From positions 186,001-250,000 of the forward strand of contig CAWCVC010000017.1 of NCBI GenBank assembly GCA_963798805.1: 64,000 nucleotides of DNA. Reading direction: 5' to 3'. Below are positions 7,243 to 16,048 of the stretch, one piece after another (the first letter of the stretch is position 1; every line of letters starts with the position of its first letter). The DNA is from CAVZCK01 sp963798805. Lineage in GTDB: Bacteria > Pseudomonadota > Alphaproteobacteria > Rhizobiales > Rhodomicrobiaceae. Below the pieces are notes generated by a model. It worked only from the letters and a program-made list of their open reading frames with translations. It ran no database searches and was not told where the DNA came from. Both the position numbers and the translations under genes were made by a program.

Positions 7243-8725
7243 TCAGGCAGGGGAGCCACGAGCATGTGCGAGCCGCGCCGCGGCGATCTTCAGCAGCTTC
7301 AGCCGGATCGTGCCGCAGGTCGCAGCGGCAAACTGCGTATGAGCCAGGCCGATCCGGCGCAGCGCGCAGAGGAGGACATAGGCCATCGACGCAAACCACA
7401 GGCGCAGCTGGTTGGCCCGCATTGTCGCCGCCGAGGTGCGGTCGGCAAAGAGATCGCCCTGCGCTTCCTTGATGCGGTTCTCCCTCTCGCCGCGCGCGCA
7501 ATAGAGGTCTTCGTAGAGCGGCCTGGCGGTCCAGGCGCCGGGCTTCAGCGAGGTGACGAGAAAGCGCGGATTGGCATCCCCGCCGGTCCATTCCGCCTTG
7601 CCGATCACACGGCGGCGGCGTGACCAGGAGCCCTTCGTCGACCACAGGAAATCCCGAAACACCCGCGCCGGCTTGCCGTCCGCAGCCTCCGGTAGCCGCC
7701 GCGCCTCGGCCAAGCCTGCCGCGATGCGGGCCTCCAGACGCGCATTACGGGCGAGACCGAAGACGTAGTCGACCTTATGAGCCTCACACCAAACCATCAG
7801 GGCCTCACGGGCGAAGCCGGAATCGGCGCGCAAGACGATCTTCATCTTTGGCCAGCGCGCCCGGATCCGGCCGACGATGCGCGCCGTCTCCTCGACCGCG
7901 CCCGCGCTGCCGTCGATGTTCGAGCGTCGAAGCTTGGCGGCCAGAAGATGCCGGCCGCAGAAGACGTAGAGCGGCAGGTAGCAATAGCAGTCGTAATAGC
8001 CATGGAAAAACCGCCCCTCCTGATGGCCGTGCAGCGGATCGTCGGTGGCGTCGAGGTCGAGCACGATCTCACGCGGCGGTTTGCCGTGCGCATCGAGAAA
8101 CACGTCGACGAACAACGCCTCGATTGCTGCGCCGTCATGGCCAATCTTATGATAGCGCCCAGTCGCGCCATCGGCCGGGGCGAGCTCGAGACGGTTCAGC
8201 GTGCTCTTCCCGGCCAGCGGCGCCGGCGCCTCGGCCCCGCGCTCGAACTTGCCGAGCAGCACCCCGAGAACGGGATCGCGGCGCACCTCATCATGGTCGA
8301 CGAGGTCTTCATAGCCCAGTGGTTCGACTGAAACATTTGCATCCCCGTGCGGCACCCACATTTGCAAATGTTTCAGTCACAAGAACCACTAGCTAAATAT
8401 ATGTTTCTAGTGGAGCTTTTGAATTTGTTATTTGAGAATGAGCTTAGCCGCAACCGGGACTCAAATGTCAAATTCGCTCCACTAGCGCCAAGCCGAACAC
8501 GCGCTGTGCAACCAGCGTCTTCACTTCGTGAACCACGTAAGCGGGATGGCGCCGATCGCGAAAGCAGGCGGCGAAGCGATCGACGAGCCCGATGGCCTTG
8601 TCCGTCTCCCCGAGTAGCAGCGCCCCGGCGTCCGAGGACACCATGCCGCCATCGAAATCCGCGACCACACGGCGTCCGCCCGCTCTTCCAAAATCGATCT
8701 CGCTCGCGCTACGCTCTGTCAGCAT
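7243..8725 (-). pseudogene. IS1380-family transposase, split by a twin-hairpin insertion
   Basis: Residues 1-81 are encoded at 8725-8483 (containing FDGGMVSSDAGALLLGETD and FAACFRDRRHP) and the remaining ~357 at 8315-7243 (GYEDLVDHDEVRRDPVLG, DLDATDDPLHGHQEGRFFHG, FGLARNARL). Together they make ~438 residues, the expected size of this DDE transposase. The break falls exactly between QRVFGLAL and GYEDL, where the 170-bp element is inserted; removing it with one TA restores GCG CTA GGC TAT. The upstream half ends inside the insert and the downstream half lacks its own start, so the enzyme is inactive. Confidence 0.92.
8316..8485 (-). mobile_element. Twin-hairpin CTAG element A/B, copy 2, inside the transposase gene
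   Basis: Inverted relative to the copy at 4812-4981 and the same length (170 bp). Hairpin B is 8316-8392, the linker is 8393-8406, and hairpin A is 8407-8485. The outer border at 8316-8319 is CCAG instead of CTAG (one substitution); the other three borders are CTAG. The hairpin A loop and one inner arm differ from copy 1 at several positions, so the copies have diverged. The interrupted transposase frame shows that the whole pair inserted as one unit. Confidence 0.88.
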
Positions 8726-8924
8726 CGGGGAGCCACCTCAAATCGGCAAAAACTCGTTATCGCAAAACAAGTTTACACCGTAAGTGGCCTCGATGCGCCT
8801 CAGCCCCGTGAGAGATGCGGGCTAGGCGGGCGCGCCCGAGGCTCCTGTCCCCAGCATGAAGGCGCGCGCCAATGCTGACGTTTGGAAAGTCAACTATGCT
8901 TTATTTACATAAATCGGCGGCAGC

Positions 8925-10457
8925 TCAAAGCGGAATATTGTCGTGCTTTTTCCAGGGGTTCTCGACGGTCTTCTCACGCAGCATGTTGAGGGCCCTGGCG
9001 ATGCGCAGCCGCGTGTTGCGGGGCTTGATCACCTCGTCGATATAGCCGCGCTCGGCGGCGACGAAGGGATTGGCGAAGCGGTCCTGATATTCCTTGATCC
9101 GCGCCGCGATCTTCTCCGGATCGCTCAGCTCCGAGCGGTAGAGGATCTCGGCCGCGCCCTTCGGCCCCATCACCGCGATTTCGGCCGAGGGCCAGGCATA
9201 ATTCACGTCGCCGCGAATGTGCTTGGACGACATCACGTCATAGGCGCCGCCATAGGCTTTGCGCGTGATCACCGTCACCTTCGGCACGGTCGCCTCGGCG
9301 AAAGCGAAGAGCAGCTTGGCGCCGTGCTTGATCAGGCCGCCATATTCCTGCGCGGTGCCGGGAAGGAACCCCGGCACGTCGACCAAGGTGATGATCGGGA
9401 TGTTGAAGCAGTCGCAGAAGCGGACAAAGCGCGCGGCCTTGCGGCTGGCATCGGAGTCGAGCACACCCGCCAGCACCATCGGCTGATTGGCGACGAAGCC
9501 GACCGTGTGCCCCTCGATGCGGCCGAAACCGGTGATGATGTTCCGGGCGAAGGCCGCCTGGATCTCGAAGAAATCGCCCTCGTCGGCGAGCTTCAGGATC
9601 AGCTCCTTCATGTCATAGGGCTTGTTCGGATTGTCAGGGATCAGCGTATCGAGCGAGGGCTCGGAGCGGTCGTAAGGGTCGCGCGTCGGCAGGACGGGCA
9701 CGCCGGCAAGATTGTTCGACGGCAGAAAATCCATCAGCCGGCGCATCTGCAGCAGGCATTCGAGGTCGTTCTCGTAAGCGTGGTCGGCGATCGAGGAGCG
9801 CGTCGTGTGAATGCTGGCGCCGCCCAGCTCTTCCGCCGTCACCTCCTCATTGGTCACGGTCTTCACCACATCCGGGCCGGTGACGAACATATAGCTCGTA
9901 TCCTTGACCATGAAGATGAAGTCGGTCATCGCCGGGGAGTAGACGTCGCCGCCGGCGCACGGCCCCATGATCACAGAGATCTGCGGGATGACGCCGGAGG
10001 CGAGCACATTGCGCAGGAACACCTCGCCATAGCCCCCGAGCGCGGCGACCCCCTCCTGGATACGCGCGCCCCCCGCATCGAACAGCCCGATGATCGGCGC
10101 GCGGTTCCTGAGCGCCATGTCCTGGATTTTGATGATCTTCTGCGCGTGGGCCTCGGACAGCGAGCCACCGAAGACGGTGAAATCCTTGGCGAAGATATAG
10201 ACGGTGCGGCCGTTGATCGTGCCCCAACCCGTCACCACGCCGTCGCCGGGAATCTTCATCTCCGACATGCCGAAATCGGTGCAGCGGTGCTCGACATACA
10301 TCCCGTATTCTTCGAAGGACTTGTCGTCGAGCAGAAGCTCGATACGCTCGCGCGCCGTCAGCTTGCCGCGCTTATGCTGTGCCTCGATGCGTTTCTCGCC
10401 GCCTCCGAGCCGCGCCGTCGACCGCCGCCGCGCCAGTTCGTCAAGTACCTGCTTCAT
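8925..10457 (-). CDS. pccB: Propionyl-CoA carboxylase beta subunit (carboxyltransferase)
   Basis: A 510-residue biotin-dependent acyl-CoA carboxyltransferase. It transfers CO2 from carboxybiotin on the alpha subunit to propionyl-CoA, giving methylmalonyl-CoA. Markers are AQHKRGKLTARERIELLLD at the N-terminus, the first acyl-CoA site FGGSLSEAHAQKIIKIQDMA, GGARIQEGVAALGGYGEVF, GPCAGGDVYSPAMTDFIFMV, and the second-half motifs DVPGFLPGTAQE, GGAYDVMSSKH and WPSAEIAVMGPKGA. Length and order match PccB throughout. The alpha subunit gene is not in the window. The IS element lies beyond its 3' end. Confidence 0.95.
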   Translation of the reverse strand: MKQVLDELARRRSTARLGGGEKRIEAQHKRGKLTARERIELLLDDKSFEEYGMYVEHRCTDFGMSEMKIPGDGVVTGWGTINGRTVYIFAKDFTVFGGSLSEAHAQKIIKIQDMALRNRAPIIGLFDAGGARIQEGVAALGGYGEVFLRNVLASGVIPQISVIMGPCAGGDVYSPAMTDFIFMVKDTSYMFVTGPDVVKTVTNEEVTAEELGGASIHTTRSSIADHAYENDLECLLQMRRLMDFLPSNNLAGVPVLPTRDPYDRSEPSLDTLIPDNPNKPYDMKELILKLADEGDFFEIQAAFARNIITGFGRIEGHTVGFVANQPMVLAGVLDSDASRKAARFVRFCDCFNIPIITLVDVPGFLPGTAQEYGGLIKHGAKLLFAFAEATVPKVTVITRKAYGGAYDVMSSKHIRGDVNYAWPSAEIAVMGPKGAAEILYRSELSDPEKIAARIKEYQDRFANPFVAAERGYIDEVIKPRNTRLRIARALNMLREKTVENPWKKHDNIPL

Positions 10458-10632
10458 TGTGGTCCGATCCCGATCCTGTCACGACTTTTCATAGCATGCG
10501 GTCTCGGGAAACATCCAGATGATCGATGCGGAGAAGGCTCAAACCGCGGCAATCCGCCGATGACTTGGCCCACCGGACTCCTCTAAGCTGAAGCGGCGCA
10601 GGTTCAATGATTTGACTCGAATGGAGCGAATG

Positions 10633-11136
10633 ATGATGACTTATTCGATCAGAAAATGGATGTTGATTTCGGTGGGCCTTCTCGGCCTCACTCTGCTCGG
10701 AACGCAGGCTTCGCTCGCTGAGGATAGTGGGCTGAAGGTCACCAATGCCTGGGTTCGATACGCGCCCGCCGCAATGAAGACCCATGGCGGCTACGTCACC
10801 ATTGTCAATCAAGGCAAGGAGCCTCAGGAGCTGATCGGGGCGTCGAGCCCGAATTATGACAAGGTCGATCTGCACCGCTCGCGCGTCGTCAACGGCATCG
10901 CCACCATGGAGCCCATCGCCTCGATCGAGATCCCGGCAGGCGGAAAGGTCGAGTTCAAGCCGGGCGGCTTTCATCTGATGCTGATCGGACCGAAGACACC
11001 GCTCAAGGAAGGCGGCAGCGTGCCGCTACGGCTCAGCTTCCGCTCCGGCGCAGAGGTCGATGTCGACGCCAAGGTGACGGGCGACGGCGGCTCCGATATG
11101 CACGGCATGAAGATGGATCACGACCACAGCATGTAG
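10633..11136 (+). CDS. Copper chaperone PCu(A)C family periplasmic protein
   Basis: About 167 residues with an N-terminal signal peptide ending near ASLA, then the PCu(A)C fold (VTNAWVRYAPAAMKTHGGY, HRSRVVNGIATMEPI, FKPGGFHLMLIG) and a Met/His-rich tail (HGMKMDHDH). The family delivers Cu(I) in the periplasm for cytochrome oxidase CuA assembly; the H...M...H-x-M ligands are present. ATG codons occur at 10621, 10630, 10633 and 10636; GGAG at 10623-10626 best spaces with 10633 or 10636. It converges with the DUF302 gene 32 bp away. Confidence 0.85.
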   Translation: MMTYSIRKWMLISVGLLGLTLLGTQASLAEDSGLKVTNAWVRYAPAAMKTHGGYVTIVNQGKEPQELIGASSPNYDKVDLHRSRVVNGIATMEPIASIEIPAGGKVEFKPGGFHLMLIGPKTPLKEGGSVPLRLSFRSGAEVDVDAKVTGDGGSDMHGMKMDHDHSM

Positions 11137-11168
11137 CGCTGTCCCGATCCTGACGTTTCGATCGACAC

Positions 11169-11666
11169 TCAGGGCTTGACGGCCTCATCGGCCATCTTTG
11201 CGAACAGGCTGTCGAGCTCGGAGGCAAGCTGGTGCAGATCGCCGCCGCCTTCGGCGAAATAGGGCGTGAAGACGTTAGACGGCAGCTTGTATGACAGCGT
11301 CGCGGTGCCATCGTCATTTTCGGTGACGTAATAGCGGATCGGCGCCTCGATCCCGGCAGCAAGGCTCGCCTTCAGCATCCGCCTGGCAAAGTCATTGCGA
11401 TAGACGCCGACTATGCGGTTGCCGGGGATCTTGATGCCCTGGCCCGCGGCGCCGTCCGAGGCACTCGCCGCCGTGACCAGCCCCATCTTGTTCGCCTTGA
11501 CGCTGTCCTCGAGCCGCTTCACCAGATCCGGGAAGCTGTAATGCGTGGGCAGTACCCGCCAGCCGTCTCGCGGCGCCAGCGCGCCGGCGAGGACCGGGCC
11601 GGCCATCACTATGAGAAGGCCGATCCCGTAGAAAGCCTTGAAAAACGCGCGTCCAAGCTCCTGCAT
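11169..11666 (-). CDS. DUF302 domain protein
   Basis: A 165-residue protein with an N-terminal hydrophobic export or anchor segment (YGIGLLIVMAGPVLAGAL) and a DUF302 fold: THYSFPDLVKRLEDSVKANKM, a central AGQGIKIPGNRIVGVYRNDFA, then PIRYYVTENDDGTATLSY. The biochemical function of the family is unsettled. It lies 10 bp downstream of the YeeE/YedE-type transporter gene on the same strand, so the two are likely co-transcribed. Confidence 0.8.
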   Translation of the reverse strand: MQELGRAFFKAFYGIGLLIVMAGPVLAGALAPRDGWRVLPTHYSFPDLVKRLEDSVKANKMGLVTAASASDGAAGQGIKIPGNRIVGVYRNDFARRMLKASLAAGIEAPIRYYVTENDDGTATLSYKLPSNVFTPYFAEGGGDLHQLASELDSLFAKMADEAVKP

Positions 11667-11676
11667 GGCTCACCTC

Positions 11677-12866
11677 TCAATCGAGTCCGAACACTGGCCT
11701 GAGGCGAGCGCCCAGAGTACTGCCCATCAGACCGAAAATCATCCAGCCGACCCCATGCAGGCTGCCCGAGGTCACGCCCGCCAGAAAGGCGCCGATATTG
11801 CAGCCGAAAGCGAGCCGTGCGCCGTAGCCCATCAGCAGCCCGCCGAGGATCGCCGCAACCGTCGGTCCCGGTGCCAGCCGCCAGACCGGCGCAAAGCGTC
11901 CCGCAAGGCCGGCGGCCATCATGGCACCGAGCATGATGCCGAAGTCCTGTACACTGGTTGTGTCGGCGAAAACCGATGCATTGAGCGCCGGCGAATGGTT
12001 CCAATAGGACCAGCCCGCAACGTCGACCCCCGCGGCCTGAGCCAGCTTGCCGCCCCACAGTGTGCGAAGGCCGATGTGATCCCCCAGGGGCGGCCGAGAA
12101 CCATCAGCGTGCCGATCGACATCGCAGCGAGCACCGCCGCGCCCGTTGCGCGCGACCATGGGCCCTGCAGCAGCGAAAGGGTGTCAGCCTCCGGCGCGAT
12201 AGCCCCATGCAGGCGCCGCTCCAATGCAAGGCTGGCAAGGATGAGAGCGCCGAGCAGTGCCAGCACGATGATGAGCGCCGGCAGCGGCCCGGCGGACCAG
12301 ATCAGCGACAAGGGCGGCAAGGCAGGGAGTCCTTGCCAAAAGCTCCAATGCGCCGTGGCCAGCACCGAACCGGCGATGAAGGCTGCAAGCGTTACGACCA
12401 TGCGCGAGCTGCCGCCGCCGACCGTATAGAGCGTGACGGAGCCGCAGCCGCCGCCAAGCTGCATGCCCGCGCCGAACAGGAAGGCGCCGAGCGCAGCCGC
12501 AATGCCGAAGGGGAAAATATAGCCGGAGACATTCAGGCCGAGCGCCTCCGACCAGCCGATCAGCGGATAGGAGACGAGGACGATGAGAGCAATAAGCAGA
12601 AGCTGCGCGCGGACGCCACCGCCGCGCCCGGTCCGGATCAGGTTGCGCCAGGCCGACGAGAAGCCGAAAGAGGCGTGGTAGAGGGCGAAGCCGGCCAGCG
12701 CACCGAGCAGCGCGCCGATCCCCAGCCGCCAGCCGCCATGCTGAAACGCCGCTTGCGCGACCAGCACAATTCCCGCGGCGGCAGCCAGCCAGACGGACGT
12801 CTGCGCCCCCGGCAGTATCCCCGCCGCTGGCCGCGCAAGCTGTTGATCGCCTTCGATGTCCGCCAT
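11677..12866 (-). pseudogene. YeeE/YedE-family sulfur-compound transporter, frameshifted
   Basis: The full span would encode ~396 residues with about ten hydrophobic helices and the two family cysteine motifs, GGGCGSVTLYTVGGG in the first half and AFGCNIGAFLAG in the second. Relatives carry thiosulfate or other reduced sulfur into the cell through conserved cysteines. The frame breaks after GRPWGITSAFA: TGTG at 12061-12064 contains one TG too many, and removing it joins ITSAFA to LWGGKLAQAAG. Both halves are otherwise well conserved, so a dinucleotide sequencing error or a very recent mutation is likely. Confidence 0.85.
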
Positions 12867-13023
12867 CGCCCCAATCCATCAGGACCAAGATTGATGACAC
12901 CATTATTACAGGCAAAAAGATTACCGCGGGTCACGATGCGGTGACGCCGACGCGATCAAGAGCGTGATGCGTTTAATGCGGGCTCGAAGGGGGTGGAAAC
13001 GATGGACATAAGCTCCGTCGAAT

Positions 13024-13092
13024 TTCCCGCGAAAGCGGGAACCCAGTACTCCCGGGAGGTCGAAATTTTCTGGATCCCCGCTTGCGCGGGGA
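13024..13092. repeat. Palindromic intergenic repeat with two GC hairpins
   Basis: TTCCCGC-GAAA-GCGGGAA (13024-13041) and TCCCCGC-TTGC-GCGGGGA (13075-13092) flank a central CTCCCGGGAG. This matches the general form of dispersed intergenic palindromes frequent in Rhizobiales (TCCCGC...GGATCCCCGC). It sits between the YeeE-type gene upstream region and the 3' end of the ATP12 gene. Confidence 0.6.
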
Positions 13093-13145
13093 TTTCTAAA
13101 GTGACGTTCGGCGCGGTTTGTGGCGGAAACGCCTCAGCCTTAGTT

Positions 13146-13883
13146 CTACCGGCTCAGCCGGAAAAAGTCCGAGGCCACGCGCATTTCGGCAAAACGGCCC
13201 TCGCGGCGGCGCTTCGCTTCGTAGTCCTCGCCCCACTGCTCCATCTGGAAATCCTCATCCACATGCGCGGCGGCCCAGGCATCTTCAAGGGAGAGACGCC
13301 CGGCCATGTGGGCGAGGGCGAGCGCCGCCGAGCCGGTCAGCGCGGTCATGACGTGGAGCGCCGTCAGCCCGAAGCCGTCGAGGCAGGTGCAGGCGGTGCG
13401 CAGCGCGGCAATGCTCTCGCGCGGCTGATCGATCGGCATCACCCCCTCGGTCATGGCCAGCCGGGCGCCGTAATGCTCCTCCACCCATTGCAACAGCGGG
13501 TCCCAGGAGAGCCGCTGGCGTTCGGCAAGCTCGCGCGGGCTTGCGGCGCGGTAGCAGAGGAGGTCGCGACCGGCGAAGTTCAGAACGTCGCGCGCCACCG
13601 CCTCAGTATCCGCGGTGACGGCGTCGAGGGCACTGTTGGCGAGCTTGGTCACAGGCATGGAACGCGGATCGATCCGCTCGCCCTGGCGGCGCCATTCCTC
13701 GGCAATGGCCTCGGCGAGCGGGCGCGTCGGCAGGATCAGCTCGGCGCGCATGGGCGTCTTCACGGTCCGCCCGTCGAGCAGGATGCGCCATCCGCTAGGG
13801 GCCGCTTCCGTCGAGACATCGGCATAGAAGCGCTTGGGCAGCTCGGTCGTGCCCGCAGTCGTATTTTCCGATCCGTTTTTCAT
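13146..13883 (-). CDS. ATP12-family F1-ATPase assembly chaperone
   Basis: A 245-residue ATP12 protein, the chaperone that binds the F1 alpha subunit during ATP synthase assembly in mitochondria and alphaproteobacteria. Visible signatures are KRFYADVSTE, GWRILLDGRTVKTPMRAEL, LAEAIAEEWRRQGERIDP, the core PVTKLANSALDAV, LLCYRA, WDPLLQWVEEHYGARL and C-terminal ALAHMAGRLSLEDAWAAAHVDEDFQMEQWGED (in parts). It overlaps the 3' end of the HAD phosphatase gene by 4 nt, indicating translational coupling. The order RluC-HAD-ATP12 is a common alphaproteobacterial arrangement. Confidence 0.93.
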   Translation of the reverse strand: MKNGSENTTAGTTELPKRFYADVSTEAAPSGWRILLDGRTVKTPMRAELILPTRPLAEAIAEEWRRQGERIDPRSMPVTKLANSALDAVTADTEAVARDVLNFAGRDLLCYRAASPRELAERQRLSWDPLLQWVEEHYGARLAMTEGVMPIDQPRESIAALRTACTCLDGFGLTALHVMTALTGSAALALAHMAGRLSLEDAWAAAHVDEDFQMEQWGEDYEAKRRREGRFAEMRVASDFFRLSR

Positions 13884-14554
13884 GCTGCAACAGTGCTCTT
13901 GCCAGGGACGAGCTTTTCGAGCAGCTCGGGAAAATCCCGCGCAACGGCCGATGCTCCGGCCTCGGCAAGCTCCTCCGCATCGTGATAGCCCCAGCCGACG
14001 CCGATCGCCGCAACGTCCGCCGCCGTCGCCATCAGCATATCGAAGCTCGTATCGCCGACCATGACCGTCTCTGCGGGCGCAGCGCCGACCGCGTCTATGG
14101 CCTGAAGGATCATCGCTGGATGCGGCTTCGAAGGCGCGTCGTCGGCGGTCTGTATTGTGGCGAAAACGCCCTCGAGCCCCTCGCGTTCCAGAAGCGCGGC
14201 CATTCCGCGCCGCGACTTGCCGGTGGCGATGCCGAGCAGCGTATCGCTTTCAGCCGCCAGCGTCTTGAGCGCCTCGCGCGCGCCGGGAAACATCGGATCG
14301 GCAATGCGGGCCTCGCGCCTCAGCGCCGCGAAGCTGGTGCGGTAATCGGCGGCAAGCCGCACGGCGGTCTCGCTGCCCTTCAGTCCGGTCATCATCTCCA
14401 TCGCATCGACGACCGACAGACCGACATGGCGCAGCACCGCCGCGCGCTCCGGGACCGGCAGGCCATTGGCCGAAAAGGCGGCGCCCATGGCCTCGACGAT
14501 CATGTGCTGACTATCGACCAGCGTACCATCGCAATCGAAGATGATGAGCCGCAT
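13880..14554 (-). CDS. HAD-superfamily phosphatase (Gph/phosphoglycolate phosphatase-like)
   Basis: A 224-residue HAD hydrolase with motif I DCDGTLVDS at the N-terminus (nucleophile Asp7, acid Asp9), an alpha-helical cap, motif II IATGKS, motif III KPHP and motif IV VGDTSFDMLMA. Small-molecule phosphatases such as Gph have this layout; the actual substrate cannot be read from the sequence. It starts 3 bp after the rluC-type stop and overlaps the ATP12 start, so it sits inside a tight operon. Confidence 0.88.
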   Translation of the reverse strand: MRLIIFDCDGTLVDSQHMIVEAMGAAFSANGLPVPERAAVLRHVGLSVVDAMEMMTGLKGSETAVRLAADYRTSFAALRREARIADPMFPGAREALKTLAAESDTLLGIATGKSRRGMAALLEREGLEGVFATIQTADDAPSKPHPAMILQAIDAVGAAPAETVMVGDTSFDMLMATAADVAAIGVGWGYHDAEELAEAGASAVARDFPELLEKLVPGKSTVAA

Positions 14555-14557
14555 GGG

Positions 14558-15571
14558 TCAGGCATCCTTCCCGTCGAAGCGCTCCGCATCCAGCCCCAGC
14601 ATAGACCAGCTCGCCAGCATGTGCCCGGGAAGCGGCGCGGTCACGTCGAGCGGTGCGCCGGTCCCGCGCGGCACGATCAGCCGGCGGGCGTGGAGATGCA
14701 GCTTCATCTCGAGACCATCGACGGGCAGATCCTTGTCGCCGCCATATTTCTGGTCACCGACGATGGGCGTGCCGATGATGGCCATATGGGCGCGAAGCTG
14801 GTGCTGCCGGCCGGTGACGGGCTTCAGCGACACCCAGGCGAATTTCGTGCTGACCCGATCGATGATCGAATAATGGGTGATGGCGGACTGAGCCGCATCC
14901 TGCTCGCCGGCCATGGCCTTGCGCACCCGGTCGCCCTCCGGACCGCCCGCCTTCACGAGCGCGGCGTCGATCTTGCCCTGCGGCGGTTTGGGAATGCCCT
15001 TGGTCAAGGCCCAGTAGATCTTCTGCGCCGAGCGGGTCTGGAACAGCCGTCCCAGCCGGCTGGCCACGGCGTGGGTTTTGGCGACCAGAAGCACACCCGA
15101 CGTATCACGGTCGAGCCGGTGGACGAGACGCGGCCGGCCGCCGAAGCGGTCCTCCATGCCGGCGAGCATGCCGTCAATATGTTTCTTGGTTTTGGTGCCG
15201 CCCTGTACGGCGATGCCATAAGGCTTGTTCAGAAACAGCACCTCCTCGTCCTCGAATAGGATGAGGCTCTCGATGAAATTGCGATCGGCTTTCGAGACGC
15301 CCATGGGCGGCGCTGGTGTGGGACGCTCGCGGTCGCCCGGCTTCTGCGGCTCGAAATCGGCAAGCCGCCGCACCTTGACCTCGTCGCCCGCATCAAGCCT
15401 CATATCCGGCTTGACGCGCCCGCCATTGACGCGGACTTGGCCGGTGCGCAGGAGTTTCTGCATCAGGCCGTGCGGCAGCGCCGGGAAATTGGTCTTCAGC
15501 CAGCGGTCGAGGCGTATCCCCGCATCCGCCGCTTTCACCTTTTGGAAGTCCCCGTCTCTTACGTCAACCAT
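14558..15571 (-). CDS. rluC: RluC/RluD-family 23S rRNA pseudouridine synthase
   Basis: A 337-residue protein with an N-terminal S4 RNA-binding domain (RLDRWLKTNFPALPHGLMQK, VRVNGGRVKPD) and a catalytic domain containing HRLDRDTSGVLLVAKT, whose second Asp is the catalytic residue, plus KPYGIAVQGG and KPVTGRQHQLRAHMA. It isomerises specific uridines in 23S rRNA. RluC rather than RluD is favoured by the operon context (crcB-rluC-HAD-ATP12), not by a decisive motif. Its start overlaps the crcB stop by 13 nt. Confidence 0.88.
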   Translation of the reverse strand: MVDVRDGDFQKVKAADAGIRLDRWLKTNFPALPHGLMQKLLRTGQVRVNGGRVKPDMRLDAGDEVKVRRLADFEPQKPGDRERPTPAPPMGVSKADRNFIESLILFEDEEVLFLNKPYGIAVQGGTKTKKHIDGMLAGMEDRFGGRPRLVHRLDRDTSGVLLVAKTHAVASRLGRLFQTRSAQKIYWALTKGIPKPPQGKIDAALVKAGGPEGDRVRKAMAGEQDAAQSAITHYSIIDRVSTKFAWVSLKPVTGRQHQLRAHMAIIGTPIVGDQKYGGDKDLPVDGLEMKLHLHARRLIVPRGTGAPLDVTAPLPGHMLASWSMLGLDAERFDGKDA

Positions 15572-15939
15572 GTGCGAACCAGTAGGAAGGCGGCGAACAG
15601 CGCCAGGATCGACAGGCTCACCGATCCGGCCAGATAGAGCCCCGCCAGCCCGTATTCCTTGCGTTCGAACAGGAGAGCGAAATCGAGGGAGAAGGCCGAG
15701 AAAGTCGTAAAGCCGCCAAGAAACCCCGTGGCAATCAAAACCCGCATTTCATTTGTTATGTGAAATTTAAGCGCGCCGAGCGCCACGACAAGACCCATGA
15801 TGAACGAACCAATGATGTTGACGGTGATTGTTCCCCAGGGAAAGTTGACCCCGAAAAGCAGCCCGGAGGCCAAGCTGATCAGATAGCGGGACGCCGATCC
15901 AAGCGCGCCTCCCGCAGCAGCCAAAAGAACCAGTTTCAT
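15559..15939 (-). CDS. crcB: CrcB/Fluc fluoride ion exporter
   Basis: A 126-residue Fluc-type membrane protein with four helices; dual-topology dimers expel fluoride. Motifs include GGALGSASRYLIS, FPWGTITVNIIGSFIMG (conserved Asn) and TGFLGGFTTFSAFSLD, the Phe-rich fluoride track. I start it at ATG 15939, which follows a GAGG site; an upstream in-frame extension to 16002 lacks homology. No fluoride riboswitch consensus was recognised in the ~100 bp leader. It overlaps the rluC-type gene. Confidence 0.93.
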   Translation of the reverse strand: MKLVLLAAAGGALGSASRYLISLASGLLFGVNFPWGTITVNIIGSFIMGLVVALGALKFHITNEMRVLIATGFLGGFTTFSAFSLDFALLFERKEYGLAGLYLAGSVSLSILALFAAFLLVRTWLT

Positions 15940-16048
15940 ATCCTCGCAAGACTTCCGCTTCCGCACGCCGCGAGTGCGGATGACAGCTACGCCGTCCCGC
16001 ATATATCACAGCCGGATGAAGAGCTTAAGCGGGTTGAGCCGGTTGCCT

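Larger units (their letters stand above)
7057..8821 (-). mobile_element. IS1380-family insertion sequence with CTAG target duplication
   Basis: Terminal inverted repeats CCCGCATTTCTCACG (7057-7071) and, reverse-complemented, CCCGCATCTCTCACG (8807-8821) match at 14 of 15 positions, and similarity continues inward to about 21 of 24. Both ends are flanked by CTAG (7053-7056, 8822-8825), a 4-bp direct target duplication as expected for this family. Total length is 1765 bp; without the 170-bp twin-hairpin insertion it would be about 1.6 kb, normal for IS1380. The left CTAG contains the TAG stop of the SH3 gene, so that gene was left intact. Confidence 0.85.

Noticed and set aside
8316..8367. N-terminal residues MQMWVPHGDANVSVEP of the longer transposase frame
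   Set aside because: These codons lie in hairpin B of the inserted element and are an accidental extension, not the native start.
8943..10586. 547-codon plus-strand open frame
   Set aside because: It lies antisense to pccB, shows no family signature and has the His/Arg/Asp-rich composition typical of GC-rich shadow frames.
15940..16048. Fluoride riboswitch before crcB
   Set aside because: I could not find the conserved pairing elements or the invariant loop bases in the short leader.
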